This document shows positions 1 to 5,370 of a stretch of 6,252 bases of DNA, in pieces. The notes under the pieces are model-generated. The model was not told the origin of the DNA, did not search any database, and was given only the letters and a program-made list of their open reading frames with translations. Positions within the stretch are counted from its first letter, which is position 1, and the number at the start of each line of letters is the position of its first letter. Origin of the DNA: Gammaproteobacteria bacterium (GTDB lineage Bacteria; Pseudomonadota; Gammaproteobacteria; Steroidobacterales; Steroidobacteraceae); assembly GCA_030040235.1 (NCBI GenBank), contig JASHUC010000533.1, positions 1 to 6,252 of the forward strand, given 5' to 3'. A program made the position numbers and the translations under genes.

Positions 1-1
1 T

Positions 2-319
2 TCCGCTCCCCAGCATCTCTCCGCTGAGCAGATTCTCGCGAACCTTCGCGGCGGTGGCGTGCGCATCTCCAAGGCGACGGTCTACAACACGCTGAACCTG
101 TTCGCCTCCAAGGGGCTCATTCGCCAGCTGTGCGTCGACGGCGCCCGCGCGTGGTTCGATTCGAACGTGGCCGAGCACTACCATTTCCACGAGCTCGAGA
201 CCGGGCGGCTCATCGACGTGCCGATCCCGGAGGTGGCATTCAGCCGGCTTCCACCGCCGCCGCCCGGTATGGAGGTGGCGGGGGTGGACGTCGTGATCAA
301 GCTGCGCAAGAAGATGTAG
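2..319 (+). CDS. Fur-family regulator, Irr-like (5' end outside window)
   Basis: C-terminal 105 residues of a Fur-superfamily metal- or haem-responsive DNA-binding repressor; about 35 to 40 N-terminal residues lie left of the window. The reading frame is open from the first full codon (base 2) to TAG at 317-319. Visible parts are the end of the winged helix (HLSAEQIL), the recognition helix (RISKATVYNTLN), the GL-wing, and the dimerisation/metal region with a histidine-rich EHYHFHE segment followed by ETGRLIDVP. The tail PPGMEVAGVDVVIKLRKK closely resembles the C-terminus of rhizobial Irr. There is no CxxC zinc motif and no His/Cys-rich tail, unlike classical Fur and as in Irr. The role is therefore probably iron or haem-status regulation in the cytoplasm; family assignment is firm, the Irr subtype is inference. 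The GTG at 59 is internal and not the start. tRNA-Thr follows 34 bases downstream on the same strand with no convincing terminator between. Confidence 0.9.
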   Translation, partial: SAPQHLSAEQILANLRGGGVRISKATVYNTLNLFASKGLIRQLCVDGARAWFDSNVAEHYHFHELETGRLIDVPIPEVAFSRLPPPPPGMEVAGVDVVIKLRKKM

Positions 320-353
320 AATCCGCCGCCTCGCGCAAGCTAAGCGAGTCGAT

Positions 354-426
354 GCCGGCTTAGCTCAGCTGGTAGAGCACATCATTCGTAATGATGGGGT
401 CGTAGGTTCGATTCCTACAGCCGGCA
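354..426 (+). tRNA. tRNA-Thr (anticodon CGT)
   Basis: Complete cloverleaf that can be folded by eye. The acceptor stem is GCCGGCT (354-360) with AGCCGGC (419-425); the D stem is GCTC (363-366) with GAGC (375-378). The anticodon stem is CATCA (380-384) with TGATG (392-396) around loop TTCGTAA, giving anticodon CGT at 387-389, which reads ACG. The variable loop is GGGTC, and the T arm is GTAGG-TTCGATT-CCTAC. The discriminator base is A426. The anticodon and T arms closely resemble E. coli tRNA-Thr(CGU). The CCA end is not encoded: the next bases are TCA, so CCA must be added enzymatically. The gene is convergent with the GH5 gene, whose stop lies only 8 bases away. tRNA 3' ends are common integration sites, but no copy of this 3' end is seen elsewhere in the window. 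Confidence 0.97.
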
Positions 427-434
427 TCAACCCT

Positions 435-2405
435 TCAGCGGATGAATTCCGAGGCAGGGCTCGCAAGCGCAATCCATCCGTACTCCGGGTTCAACGTCAT
501 ATCGAGCCCGTAGTAGGTCAGGTCCGATGGAACCTCGTACGCGCCGCAGTGGTAGGTCATGCTGAACCAGCCATTGTTGGACTCGCAGCCCGGCAGATCG
601 TTATCGTCCCACGCCCACGCCATCCAGCCGAGATTGTTCTGCTCGGCAGCCTCGATGATCTGTCCGGGAGCAAGCATGGTGGGACTCGGGCCGATTCCAC
701 GCCCCGGACCGAACTCCCCGATGATGAAGGCCGCTCCCGTCGATTGAGCGAGCGCTGCGAGTTGCGCGGTGATCGTCGTGAGTTGTGCGAGCGTGGACCA
801 GGGACGGCCTTCGCCGAGTCCGTAGAAGTGGAAGGAGAAGATGATGTTCTTCTGCGGGTCGGAGTCGAACACCGCTCCCGCGTAGTTGAGGAAATCCTTG
901 ATGTCCTGCCCGGAGCCGCCGCTATCGATCACCAGAGGGCAGGTGTAACCGGCGGCCCGCAGCCGGCCGATGGCGCTCTCGTACGCCGAGGCCCAGGCGG
1001 AATTATCGGCCGGACCCCACTCGTTGGCGATGTTGATGGCGATCTGATTCATGATCGGGGCGAAGGCCGCCTCGTTCGCGACCCACCAGGAGACGATCAA
1101 GTCGAGGTCCGCCGTCGTCGTATTGCCGGTGCTGGCCAGCGCGAGGCCCGCAATGTTGGCGGCCGTGATGATCGGCAGCTCGCCTTGGTTGATGTGCTGC
1201 TCCTGGGCGACGCTCGCGTACGTCGCGGCATCGGGCGCTCCGCCCACCCCGATGTCGTACATGAAGAAGCGCACCGCATTGACGTGAGCGTTCGACAGGC
1301 CGGGCTGATCCGGATTGTCGTAGTGGGTGCGGTCCACGCCGCGGATGCGAAACAGATTCCCGTTCGGATCGTAGAGCTGGCCCTGATACACGAAAAAGCC
1401 GCTGCCGGTGTTGTAGGACGGCCGTGCCACTTGGCTCGGCGCACCGACGGTGATGTTGGCGGTCGCCGTGGCGGTGTTGCCGCCGCTATCGCTCACCTCG
1501 AGCACCACGCCGGAGCTGCCGCTGGTCGAGCTCGAGGGCGTCCCGCTGATCACGCCGCTCGAGGACAGGTTGAGCCCGGAGGGCAGGGAGCCGGAACTGA
1601 TGCTCCAGGTATATCCGCCCGCCCCTCCTGCGGCCTGCAGCGAGTGAGTGTAGGCGTTGCCCGAGATGGCGGGCGGGAGGGAGATTGCCCCCGTCGAGAA
1701 GTTCTGATTCATGACGGCGAGATTGGAGTTCACCGCGACCGAGACGGTCGACTTGGCGGCCTTATTCGCAGCGTCCGTGACCTGGATGACCACGGAGTCC
1801 GTCTCGTCGGTCGTGGGCGTAGCCTCGAGCCAGCCCTGCGGCGTCACCACCCACGCCGTCGAGCCGCTCGCCGACACCAACGACCAACTGTAGGGAGGCG
1901 TCCCGCCGGTCGCCTGCATCAAGTAGAAGTAGCCTCCGCCGTTCGTCGCAGCCGGCAGGGCCGAAGGACTGGTGATGCCGAGCGGACCCGACGCCGCGAC
2001 CTGAATCGAGAACGCCGGAAGTGAGGCGGTTCCTTGACCGCTGGTCGCAGCGATTGTGACGCTCGAGCTCGTACCCACGTCCGATGCCTGCGGTGTCCCT
2101 GAGAGCGCCCCGGTCGCAGCATCGAAGCTCGCCCAGCCCGGCTTGCCGGTGATCGAGAAGGTGAGCGTGCCGCCGTTGGTATCGAAGGCACTCGGCTGAA
2201 ATCGATACTGCAGGCCAACCATCGCGGTCGTCTGCGGCGTTCCCGAGATCGATGCATCGCTCGAACCCGGGGCCGGTGAGGTCTGCGCAGGGGTCGAGCC
2301 CGAGGAACTCCCGCTACTCCCGCAACTTGCGACAGTAACCAACGAAGATGCGCAAACAAGATATGCCACAGCCGACAGCGCGCGGCTGCCATTCGTTCTG
2401 GTCAT
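435..2405 (-). CDS. Secreted lipoprotein: three Ig-like (PIG) domains plus GH5 glycoside hydrolase
   Basis: A 656-residue exported polysaccharide-degrading enzyme. I chose ATG at 2405 because GGGGG lies about 8 bases upstream; an in-frame TTG at 2423 would add six residues but lacks that site. The N-terminus is a lipoprotein signal with lipobox VASC (Cys28), then a Ser/Gly/Pro linker; Gly-Ser after the Cys suggests the outer membrane. Three putative Ig (He_PIG-type) domains follow at about 50-140, 142-228 and 229-324, the first and third with the typical GxLSGTP/GVISGTP strand. Residues 330-656 form a GH5 (cellulase-type) TIM barrel. It has a conserved Arg in NAVRFF, acid/base Glu462 in IANEWGP, the His/Tyr pair in FSFHFYG, nucleophile Glu564 in IIGEFGPG, and the late Trp strand GWMAWAWDD. 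The substrate could be a beta-mannan, beta-glucan or self-made exopolysaccharide and cannot be read from sequence. The gene sits alone behind a GEMM-I riboswitch leader. Confidence 0.92.
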   Translation of the reverse strand: MTRTNGSRALSAVAYLVCASSLVTVASCGSSGSSSGSTPAQTSPAPGSSDASISGTPQTTAMVGLQYRFQPSAFDTNGGTLTFSITGKPGWASFDAATGALSGTPQASDVGTSSSVTIAATSGQGTASLPAFSIQVAASGPLGITSPSALPAATNGGGYFYLMQATGGTPPYSWSLVSASGSTAWVVTPQGWLEATPTTDETDSVVIQVTDAANKAAKSTVSVAVNSNLAVMNQNFSTGAISLPPAISGNAYTHSLQAAGGAGGYTWSISSGSLPSGLNLSSSGVISGTPSSSTSGSSGVVLEVSDSGGNTATATANITVGAPSQVARPSYNTGSGFFVYQGQLYDPNGNLFRIRGVDRTHYDNPDQPGLSNAHVNAVRFFMYDIGVGGAPDAATYASVAQEQHINQGELPIITAANIAGLALASTGNTTTADLDLIVSWWVANEAAFAPIMNQIAINIANEWGPADNSAWASAYESAIGRLRAAGYTCPLVIDSGGSGQDIKDFLNYAGAVFDSDPQKNIIFSFHFYGLGEGRPWSTLAQLTTITAQLAALAQSTGAAFIIGEFGPGRGIGPSPTMLAPGQIIEAAEQNNLGWMAWAWDDNDLPGCESNNGWFSMTYHCGAYEVPSDLTYYGLDMTLNPEYGWIALASPASEFIR

Positions 2406-2486
2406 TAAATCGCCCCCGGTCAATGCCGAAATTCGAGTTCTTGTGCGTCACTCCAGTGGTGGCGCCAGGCACAGACAGGGAGGGAG

Positions 2487-2516
2487 CGCCGAGACTCCCG
2501 ATGAGAGTCTTCGGCG
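2487..2516 (-). terminator. Hairpin overlapping riboswitch P1: candidate expression platform
   Basis: Read on the - strand, CGCCGAAGACTC pairs with GAGTCTCGGCG around a 7-base loop: 11 pairs with one bulged A. The first bases of the hairpin (2516-2512) are the same bases that would form the 3' strand of aptamer helix P1, so the complete hairpin and P1 should be mutually exclusive. This is the usual arrangement of a riboswitch expression platform. The bases after the hairpin (2486-2471) are pyrimidine-rich but not a U-tract, so classical intrinsic termination is doubtful. A Rho-dependent or RNA-stability mechanism is also possible. Confidence 0.45.
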
Positions 2517-2596
2517 GCAACCCCGCTATCTCACTTGAAGCTGAGACCGGAGGCTTTGCGTCACCGCCTCGCGGCGGCTTTGCTCACGTGCGACGC
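2513..2596 (-). promoter_or_regulatory. GEMM-I cyclic-dinucleotide riboswitch aptamer
   Basis: On the - strand this leader matches the GEMM-I (cyclic di-GMP-I type) aptamer. The parts, 5' to 3', are: weak P1 5' strand around CGCAC (2592-2588); GAGCAAA (2585-2579); a six-pair stem GCCGCC/GGCGGT (2578-2573, 2568-2563) capped by the GNRA tetraloop GCGA (2572-2569); and the hallmark core GACGCAAAGCC (2562-2552) followed by TCCGG. Next come a short P3 stem TCTCA/TGAGA (2546-2542, 2533-2529) and the conserved 3' core AGCGGGGTTGCC (2527-2516). The ligand-stacking A of the core is at 2557, and the C that pairs with one ligand guanine is at 2517. P1 can form C2592-G2515 and G2591-C2516 plus two outer pairs across a T/C mismatch. 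The base aligned with selectivity position 20 is A (2584), not G. The GH5 ATG lies about 108 bases downstream. Class assignment is strong; the ligand is open. Confidence 0.92.
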
Positions 2597-2615
2597 AAAC
2601 GACAAGTTCGGGCTA

Positions 2616-2644
2616 GAGATAAACGCTTTCGTCTTCTCGTGCAA
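2616..2644 (-). promoter_or_regulatory. Candidate promoter of the riboswitch-GH5 transcript
   Basis: On the - strand TTGCAC (2644-2639) is followed after exactly 17 bases by TATCTC (2621-2616). Each hexamer matches only about half of the sigma-70 consensus, but the position is right: transcription would start near 2608, roughly a dozen bases before the aptamer. There is no experimental support, and a promoter for another sigma factor could lie nearby. Confidence 0.4.
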
Positions 2645-2692
2645 CGCGTCTCCGGCCGCAGACATGTCGCGAATCAGCGCCGAATGACTCGC

Positions 2693-2715
2693 ACAGCGCT
2701 GCGGGTCAGCGCTGT
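2693..2715. repeat. Perfect inverted repeat downstream of the SPFH gene, possible terminator
   Basis: ACAGCGCTG (2693-2701) and CAGCGCTGT (2707-2715) form a perfect 9-pair stem with a 5-base loop, and each arm contains the palindrome CAGCGCTG. It lies 13 bases after the stop of the - strand SPFH gene and upstream of the GH5 promoter. It could end SPFH transcription and insulate the riboswitch unit. No U-tract follows on the - strand, so it may instead protect the mRNA 3' end or bind a protein. The rest of this gene-free stretch holds only the promoter, aptamer and hairpin listed separately. Confidence 0.5.
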
Positions 2716-2727
2716 TTCTGCGCGAAT

Positions 2728-3531
2728 CTACCGCCGCATTTCGAGAGTCGGCATCGCCGCGCCGTTCTGAATGAACGTGCAGGTGCCCTTGCCATTCGAG
2801 CCGCACACCTGCAATTGCATTTGAATGCGCTGCAGCTCGATGAACTGCTCGGGAGAGAGGCCGATCGCCTGCCGGTAGGCGTTATCTGCCACCGCGCGCG
2901 CGGCTTCCGCCTTGGCGCGCTGCTCTTCGGCGAGCGTCACTTCCTTCTCCGTCTGAATCCGCTGCTCTTGCGCGGCAGTCTGGATGCGTTGATCGCGGAT
3001 CGCATCCGGGGGTATGGCGCGCCCGACGGTCATCGTGAGAATGCGTACCGGAATGTGACTCGTCACAAAGAAATTCTGCAGCTCGCTGCGGACCTCGTTA
3101 TCGATCGCGTCGATCGCGGTCGGGTTGATCGCGACCTCGTTCATGGCGTGCTTGCGGACCGACTGGCGGATGTCCTGCATGAATTGTTGCTCGACGTTGT
3201 TCTGATACCAGTTGGGGCCGAAATCCTTGACGAGCTCCACCGAGTCGGCCACCTGCAGGGTGATCACCGCATGAAAGCCGAGCGGGACGCCGTCGGCGGA
3301 CATCGTGTCGGACATGTCCTCCTCGAATCTCTGCGGCTGCATCGACACGTCCACTCCATCGGTCGTCACTGCCGCCCACGTCCGGCCGGTCGTCACCGGG
3401 GTGGGGACCACTCCGCCGTGTCCGAAGAACCACGGCTTCTTGACGAGGACGACTTCGTGTCCGGCATCGGGTGCATAGACGCTGCAGGCGCTGAAGAAGA
3501 GCGCAACGAGGCACAGGATCGCGTATCTCAT
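2728..3531 (-). CDS. SPFH/band 7 (prohibitin-stomatin family) lipoprotein
   Basis: 267-residue membrane-anchored SPFH-domain protein. It starts at ATG 3531 with GGGGGGAAG about 5 bases upstream as ribosome binding site. The N-terminus is hydrophobic and ends in FFSAC, a lipobox with Cys16. The band 7 domain covers about 24-175, with the usual opening (GHEVVLVKKPWFF), the segment MSADGVPLGFHAVITLQV, and the late strand VRILTMTVG. It is followed by a charged heptad region at about 178-218 (IRDQRIQTAAQEQRIQ, EKEVTLAEEQRAKAEAAR) typical of the oligomer-forming helix. The tail holds Cys243 and Cys251, which could form a disulfide outside the cytoplasm. SPFH proteins form ring or cage assemblies that organise membranes or regulate membrane proteases. 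The partner here is unknown: no NfeD, FtsH or HflK/HflC gene is visible. Its start is 51 bases after the stop of the upstream hydrolase, so co-transcription is possible. Confidence 0.88.
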   Translation of the reverse strand: MRYAILCLVALFFSACSVYAPDAGHEVVLVKKPWFFGHGGVVPTPVTTGRTWAAVTTDGVDVSMQPQRFEEDMSDTMSADGVPLGFHAVITLQVADSVELVKDFGPNWYQNNVEQQFMQDIRQSVRKHAMNEVAINPTAIDAIDNEVRSELQNFFVTSHIPVRILTMTVGRAIPPDAIRDQRIQTAAQEQRIQTEKEVTLAEEQRAKAEAARAVADNAYRQAIGLSPEQFIELQRIQMQLQVCGSNGKGTCTFIQNGAAMPTLEMRR

Positions 3532-3582
3532 GGTCTTCCCCCCGAGAAGTTAGGTGTCGCTTTGCGTTTGTGTACAGCGCTG

Positions 3583-4518
3583 CTAGAACCGGCCGCGGTC
3601 CACGTCGAGCAGGAAGCTCAGCAGACCGTCGAAGTAGCGCTGCTGATCGTCGTGCATCGCGAGGTGGCTGCCCTCGATGCACTCGACGTACCGCCCGCGC
3701 GAGAGCTTACGAGCCATGGCCTGCATGTGCGCCGGGTCCATGGTGTCGTGGCGTGCGCCGATCACGAGGGCCGGAACGTGGATCTCGGCGAGATTTGCTG
3801 TGCGATCCCAGTGCGCGAGCTTGCCGCTCGCGCCGAGCTCGCTCGGACCCTGCATCGGGATGTACACCTTGGGGTTGAGGTGCTTGAACGCCCGATTGAC
3901 CGAGTCCGGCCAGGCATCGAGCGGCATGCGCAGCACGTGGTGGACGTAGTGATGCTGCATCAGCAGGTCCATGTAGCGCGGGTCCTGGTAGTCCGCGGCG
4001 GCCTCGTATCTTTTGATCTCCGCGAGAGCTGCCGGGTCCATCGCCGGCATGAGTACCCGCTCGGCATAGGTGTTGTACGCGGGAATGCTCGCCATCATGT
4101 TCGAGATGACGAGGCCCTTGAGGTGTCGCTGGTGCCTGAGGGCGTACTCGAGGGCGAGAATTCCTCCCCAGGAATGGCCGAGGAGAAAGAAATTGTCCGC
4201 GCTCAAGCCGAGGGCGGTGCGCACCTGCTCGACTTCGCCCACGAACCGCTCGAGGTCCCAGAGGTCGTCGTGATCGGGCTGGTCGCTCGGGTAGGAGCCG
4301 AGCTGGTCGTAGTAGTAGTACTCGATGCCCGCCGCCGGCAGATACGCCTCGCACGGCTCGAAGTACTCGTGCGTGCAGCCGGGGCCGCCATGGAGCAGCA
4401 GCAGCTTGATGCGCGTGTTCTCGCCGACCCGCCGGGTCCAGACTCTGAACGGGCCGCGCGGCGTCGTGATCGGAATGAATCGGACGCCCTCGGGTGGCGG
4501 TCTCTCGATCCTGTCCAT
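3583..4518 (-). CDS. Proline iminopeptidase-like alpha/beta hydrolase (peptidase family S33)
   Basis: 311-residue cytoplasmic alpha/beta hydrolase; no signal peptide. I chose ATG 4518, with GGGAG at 4534-4530. A TTG at 4536 would add six residues but has no clear ribosome site. The S33 hallmarks are in order: oxyanion motif HGGPG (43-47), YYYYDQLGS (67-75), nucleophile elbow GHSWGG with Ser116, a helical lid around 145-240, catalytic Asp258 in GARHDTMDP, and catalytic His285 in GSHLAMHDD. The length is usual for the family. Family members release N-terminal proline or other residues from small peptides. Some relatives hydrolyse other amides or esters, so the exact substrate is not certain. 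The gene is divergent from the broken GNAT gene with only 39 bases between starts, and precedes the SPFH gene on the same strand. Confidence 0.92.
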   Translation of the reverse strand: MDRIERPPPEGVRFIPITTPRGPFRVWTRRVGENTRIKLLLLHGGPGCTHEYFEPCEAYLPAAGIEYYYYDQLGSYPSDQPDHDDLWDLERFVGEVEQVRTALGLSADNFFLLGHSWGGILALEYALRHQRHLKGLVISNMMASIPAYNTYAERVLMPAMDPAALAEIKRYEAAADYQDPRYMDLLMQHHYVHHVLRMPLDAWPDSVNRAFKHLNPKVYIPMQGPSELGASGKLAHWDRTANLAEIHVPALVIGARHDTMDPAHMQAMARKLSRGRYVECIEGSHLAMHDDQQRYFDGLLSFLLDVDRGRF

Positions 4519-4557
4519 GTGCCAACATACTCCCAAAGCCGGAACCCGGGAAACTCA

Positions 4558-4797
4558 ATGACGGACGCTGAAAGATCCGCGGCACCCCGAAGTCTGACGG
4601 TGCGAGACGCAACGGAACCCGACCTGGGCGCGATCCACAGCATCTACGCGCATCATGTGCTGCACGGACTCGCAACGTTCGAGGAGATTCCCCCGCTCAC
4701 GGGCTCGGCAATCGCGGCATCGGGAGCGCGCTGCTGCGGGCAGCGGGCGCTCGGCAGCGGCCAGGCGACTCCGCCGCGAGGCATCCCTGAACGGTGA
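4558..4797 (+). pseudogene. Decayed GNAT (phosphinothricin-type) N-acetyltransferase
   Basis: From ATG 4558 the frame opens with a recognisable N-terminus of a Pat/Bar-like GNAT enzyme: LTVRDATEPDLGAIHSIY and HHVLHGLATFEEIPP. The family resemblance then stops (about residue 46), and the frame ends at 4797 after unrelated residues, giving 79 codons where the family has about 170 to 180. In another phase, bases 4713-4742 encode RGIGSALLRA, the acetyl-CoA-binding motif A. It is followed by AGARQ and then GDSA (4764-4775), which normally lies about ten residues further on. In a third phase 4805-4834 gives GRCVDWQALR, faintly like the family C-terminus (GRWLD...). The order of pieces is right but intervening coding sequence is missing, so this looks like a gene eroded by several deletions. 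The remnant abuts the 3' end of the ABM gene. Confidence 0.72.
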
Positions 4798-4838
4798 GGC
4801 CGCCGGCCGGTGCGTTGACTGGCAAGCCCTGCGGGCGG

Positions 4839-5264
4839 CTACTTTGCGCTGACGAGCGTCAACACCTCGACAACCTTCGGCCGGCCGTCCAGCAAATCGC
4901 CGAGCTGCTTCATGAGACCACCGACGTCCTTGCCGTGCGCCGCCACCGCGGCCGGGTCCTTGTAGCGCTCGATGACGACGAAGGTATCCGGCTGACCGTT
5001 GCGATACAGGTCGTAGGAAAGATTGCCGGGCTCGTTCGCGCCGACTTTCTGCTCCGCTCCCCGGAACACCTGCTCGAACTCCCGGCCCTTACCCGCTTTG
5101 ACTTTGAATTGCACCACGAACGCCGTGGCATTGCCCATGCGGCCGGGGCCCCGCGGGCGAGCCGCAGGGGGGCTCGAAGACCCACCGCTGCCGGGCGCCT
5201 GGGCGCTCGCGAACATTCCCGGGGCGAGCAGCGACAAGGTGAGAAGCAGTATGCGGATACGCAT
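4839..5264 (-). CDS. Exported ABM-fold (antibiotic biosynthesis monooxygenase-like) protein
   Basis: 141-residue protein starting at ATG 5264 with AAGGGGGA six bases upstream. Residues 1-23 are a Sec signal peptide (RIRILLLTLSLLAPGMFASA, cleavage near ASA-QA). A low-complexity Gly/Ser/Pro/Arg linker follows to about 43. Residues 47-138 fit the dimeric alpha/beta ABM fold: AFVVQFKVKAGKGREFEQVF, then EPGNLSYDLYRNGQPDTFVVIERY, then AVAAHGKDVGGL with the frequently conserved His110, and a last strand VEVLTLVSA. Small ABM proteins include quinol monooxygenases such as YgiN and cofactor-free oxygenases, but many have no known reaction. Export to the periplasm is unusual for the group, so I do not assign an enzymatic role. 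It lies 106 bases downstream of the EAL gene on the same strand and probably has its own promoter. Confidence 0.85.
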   Translation of the reverse strand: MRIRILLLTLSLLAPGMFASAQAPGSGGSSSPPAARPRGPGRMGNATAFVVQFKVKAGKGREFEQVFRGAEQKVGANEPGNLSYDLYRNGQPDTFVVIERYKDPAAVAAHGKDVGGLMKQLGDLLDGRPKVVEVLTLVSAK

Positions 5265-5296
5265 GATTTCCCCCTTTTTTGGAGTTGGTCGCTTTC

Positions 5297-5326
5297 AGGA
5301 TCCTCGGCCCGGCCGCAGGAAGTCAA
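5297..5326 (-). promoter_or_regulatory. Candidate promoter of the ABM-fold gene
   Basis: On the - strand TTGACT (5326-5321) matches five of six bases of the sigma-70 -35 box. After an 18-base spacer comes GATCCT (5302-5297), a poor -10 box. It would place the start about 25 to 30 bases upstream of the ABM ribosome binding site. Support is limited to the -35 match and position. Confidence 0.3.
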
Positions 5327-5370
5327 GTTGCCCGACCGAGCAGTAGCTGCCGGGCGATCGCGCGCGCCCA

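Noticed and set aside
330..348. CTCGC/GCGAG hairpin between the Fur-like gene and the tRNA
   Set aside because: Five pairs with a 9-base loop and no T run; not distinguishable from chance.
549..2024. 491-codon + strand open frame opposite the GH5 gene
   Set aside because: Arg/Gly/Asp-rich composition with no recognisable domain, fully antisense to a convincing lipoprotein enzyme. It is a shadow ORF.
2406..2423. TTG start at 2423 for the GH5 gene
   Set aside because: The purine-rich GGGGG lies inside the extension and is correctly spaced for the ATG at 2405, which also gives a cleaner lipoprotein signal.
2600..2727. Second (tandem) GEMM aptamer upstream of the first
   Set aside because: No second copy of the GACGCAAAGCC core or tetraloop stem is present in this stretch.
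2815..4797. 660-codon + strand open frame across the SPFH and hydrolase genes
   Set aside because: It is antisense to two genes with clear family motifs and has Arg/His/Val-rich composition without domains. Only its last part coincides with the GNAT remnant, which has its own ATG at 4558. It is a GC-bias shadow.
5352..5369. Hairpin GGGCG/CGCCC just after the EAL stop
   Set aside because: Only five pairs, with an 8-base loop and no U-tract in very GC-rich sequence; too weak to call a terminator.
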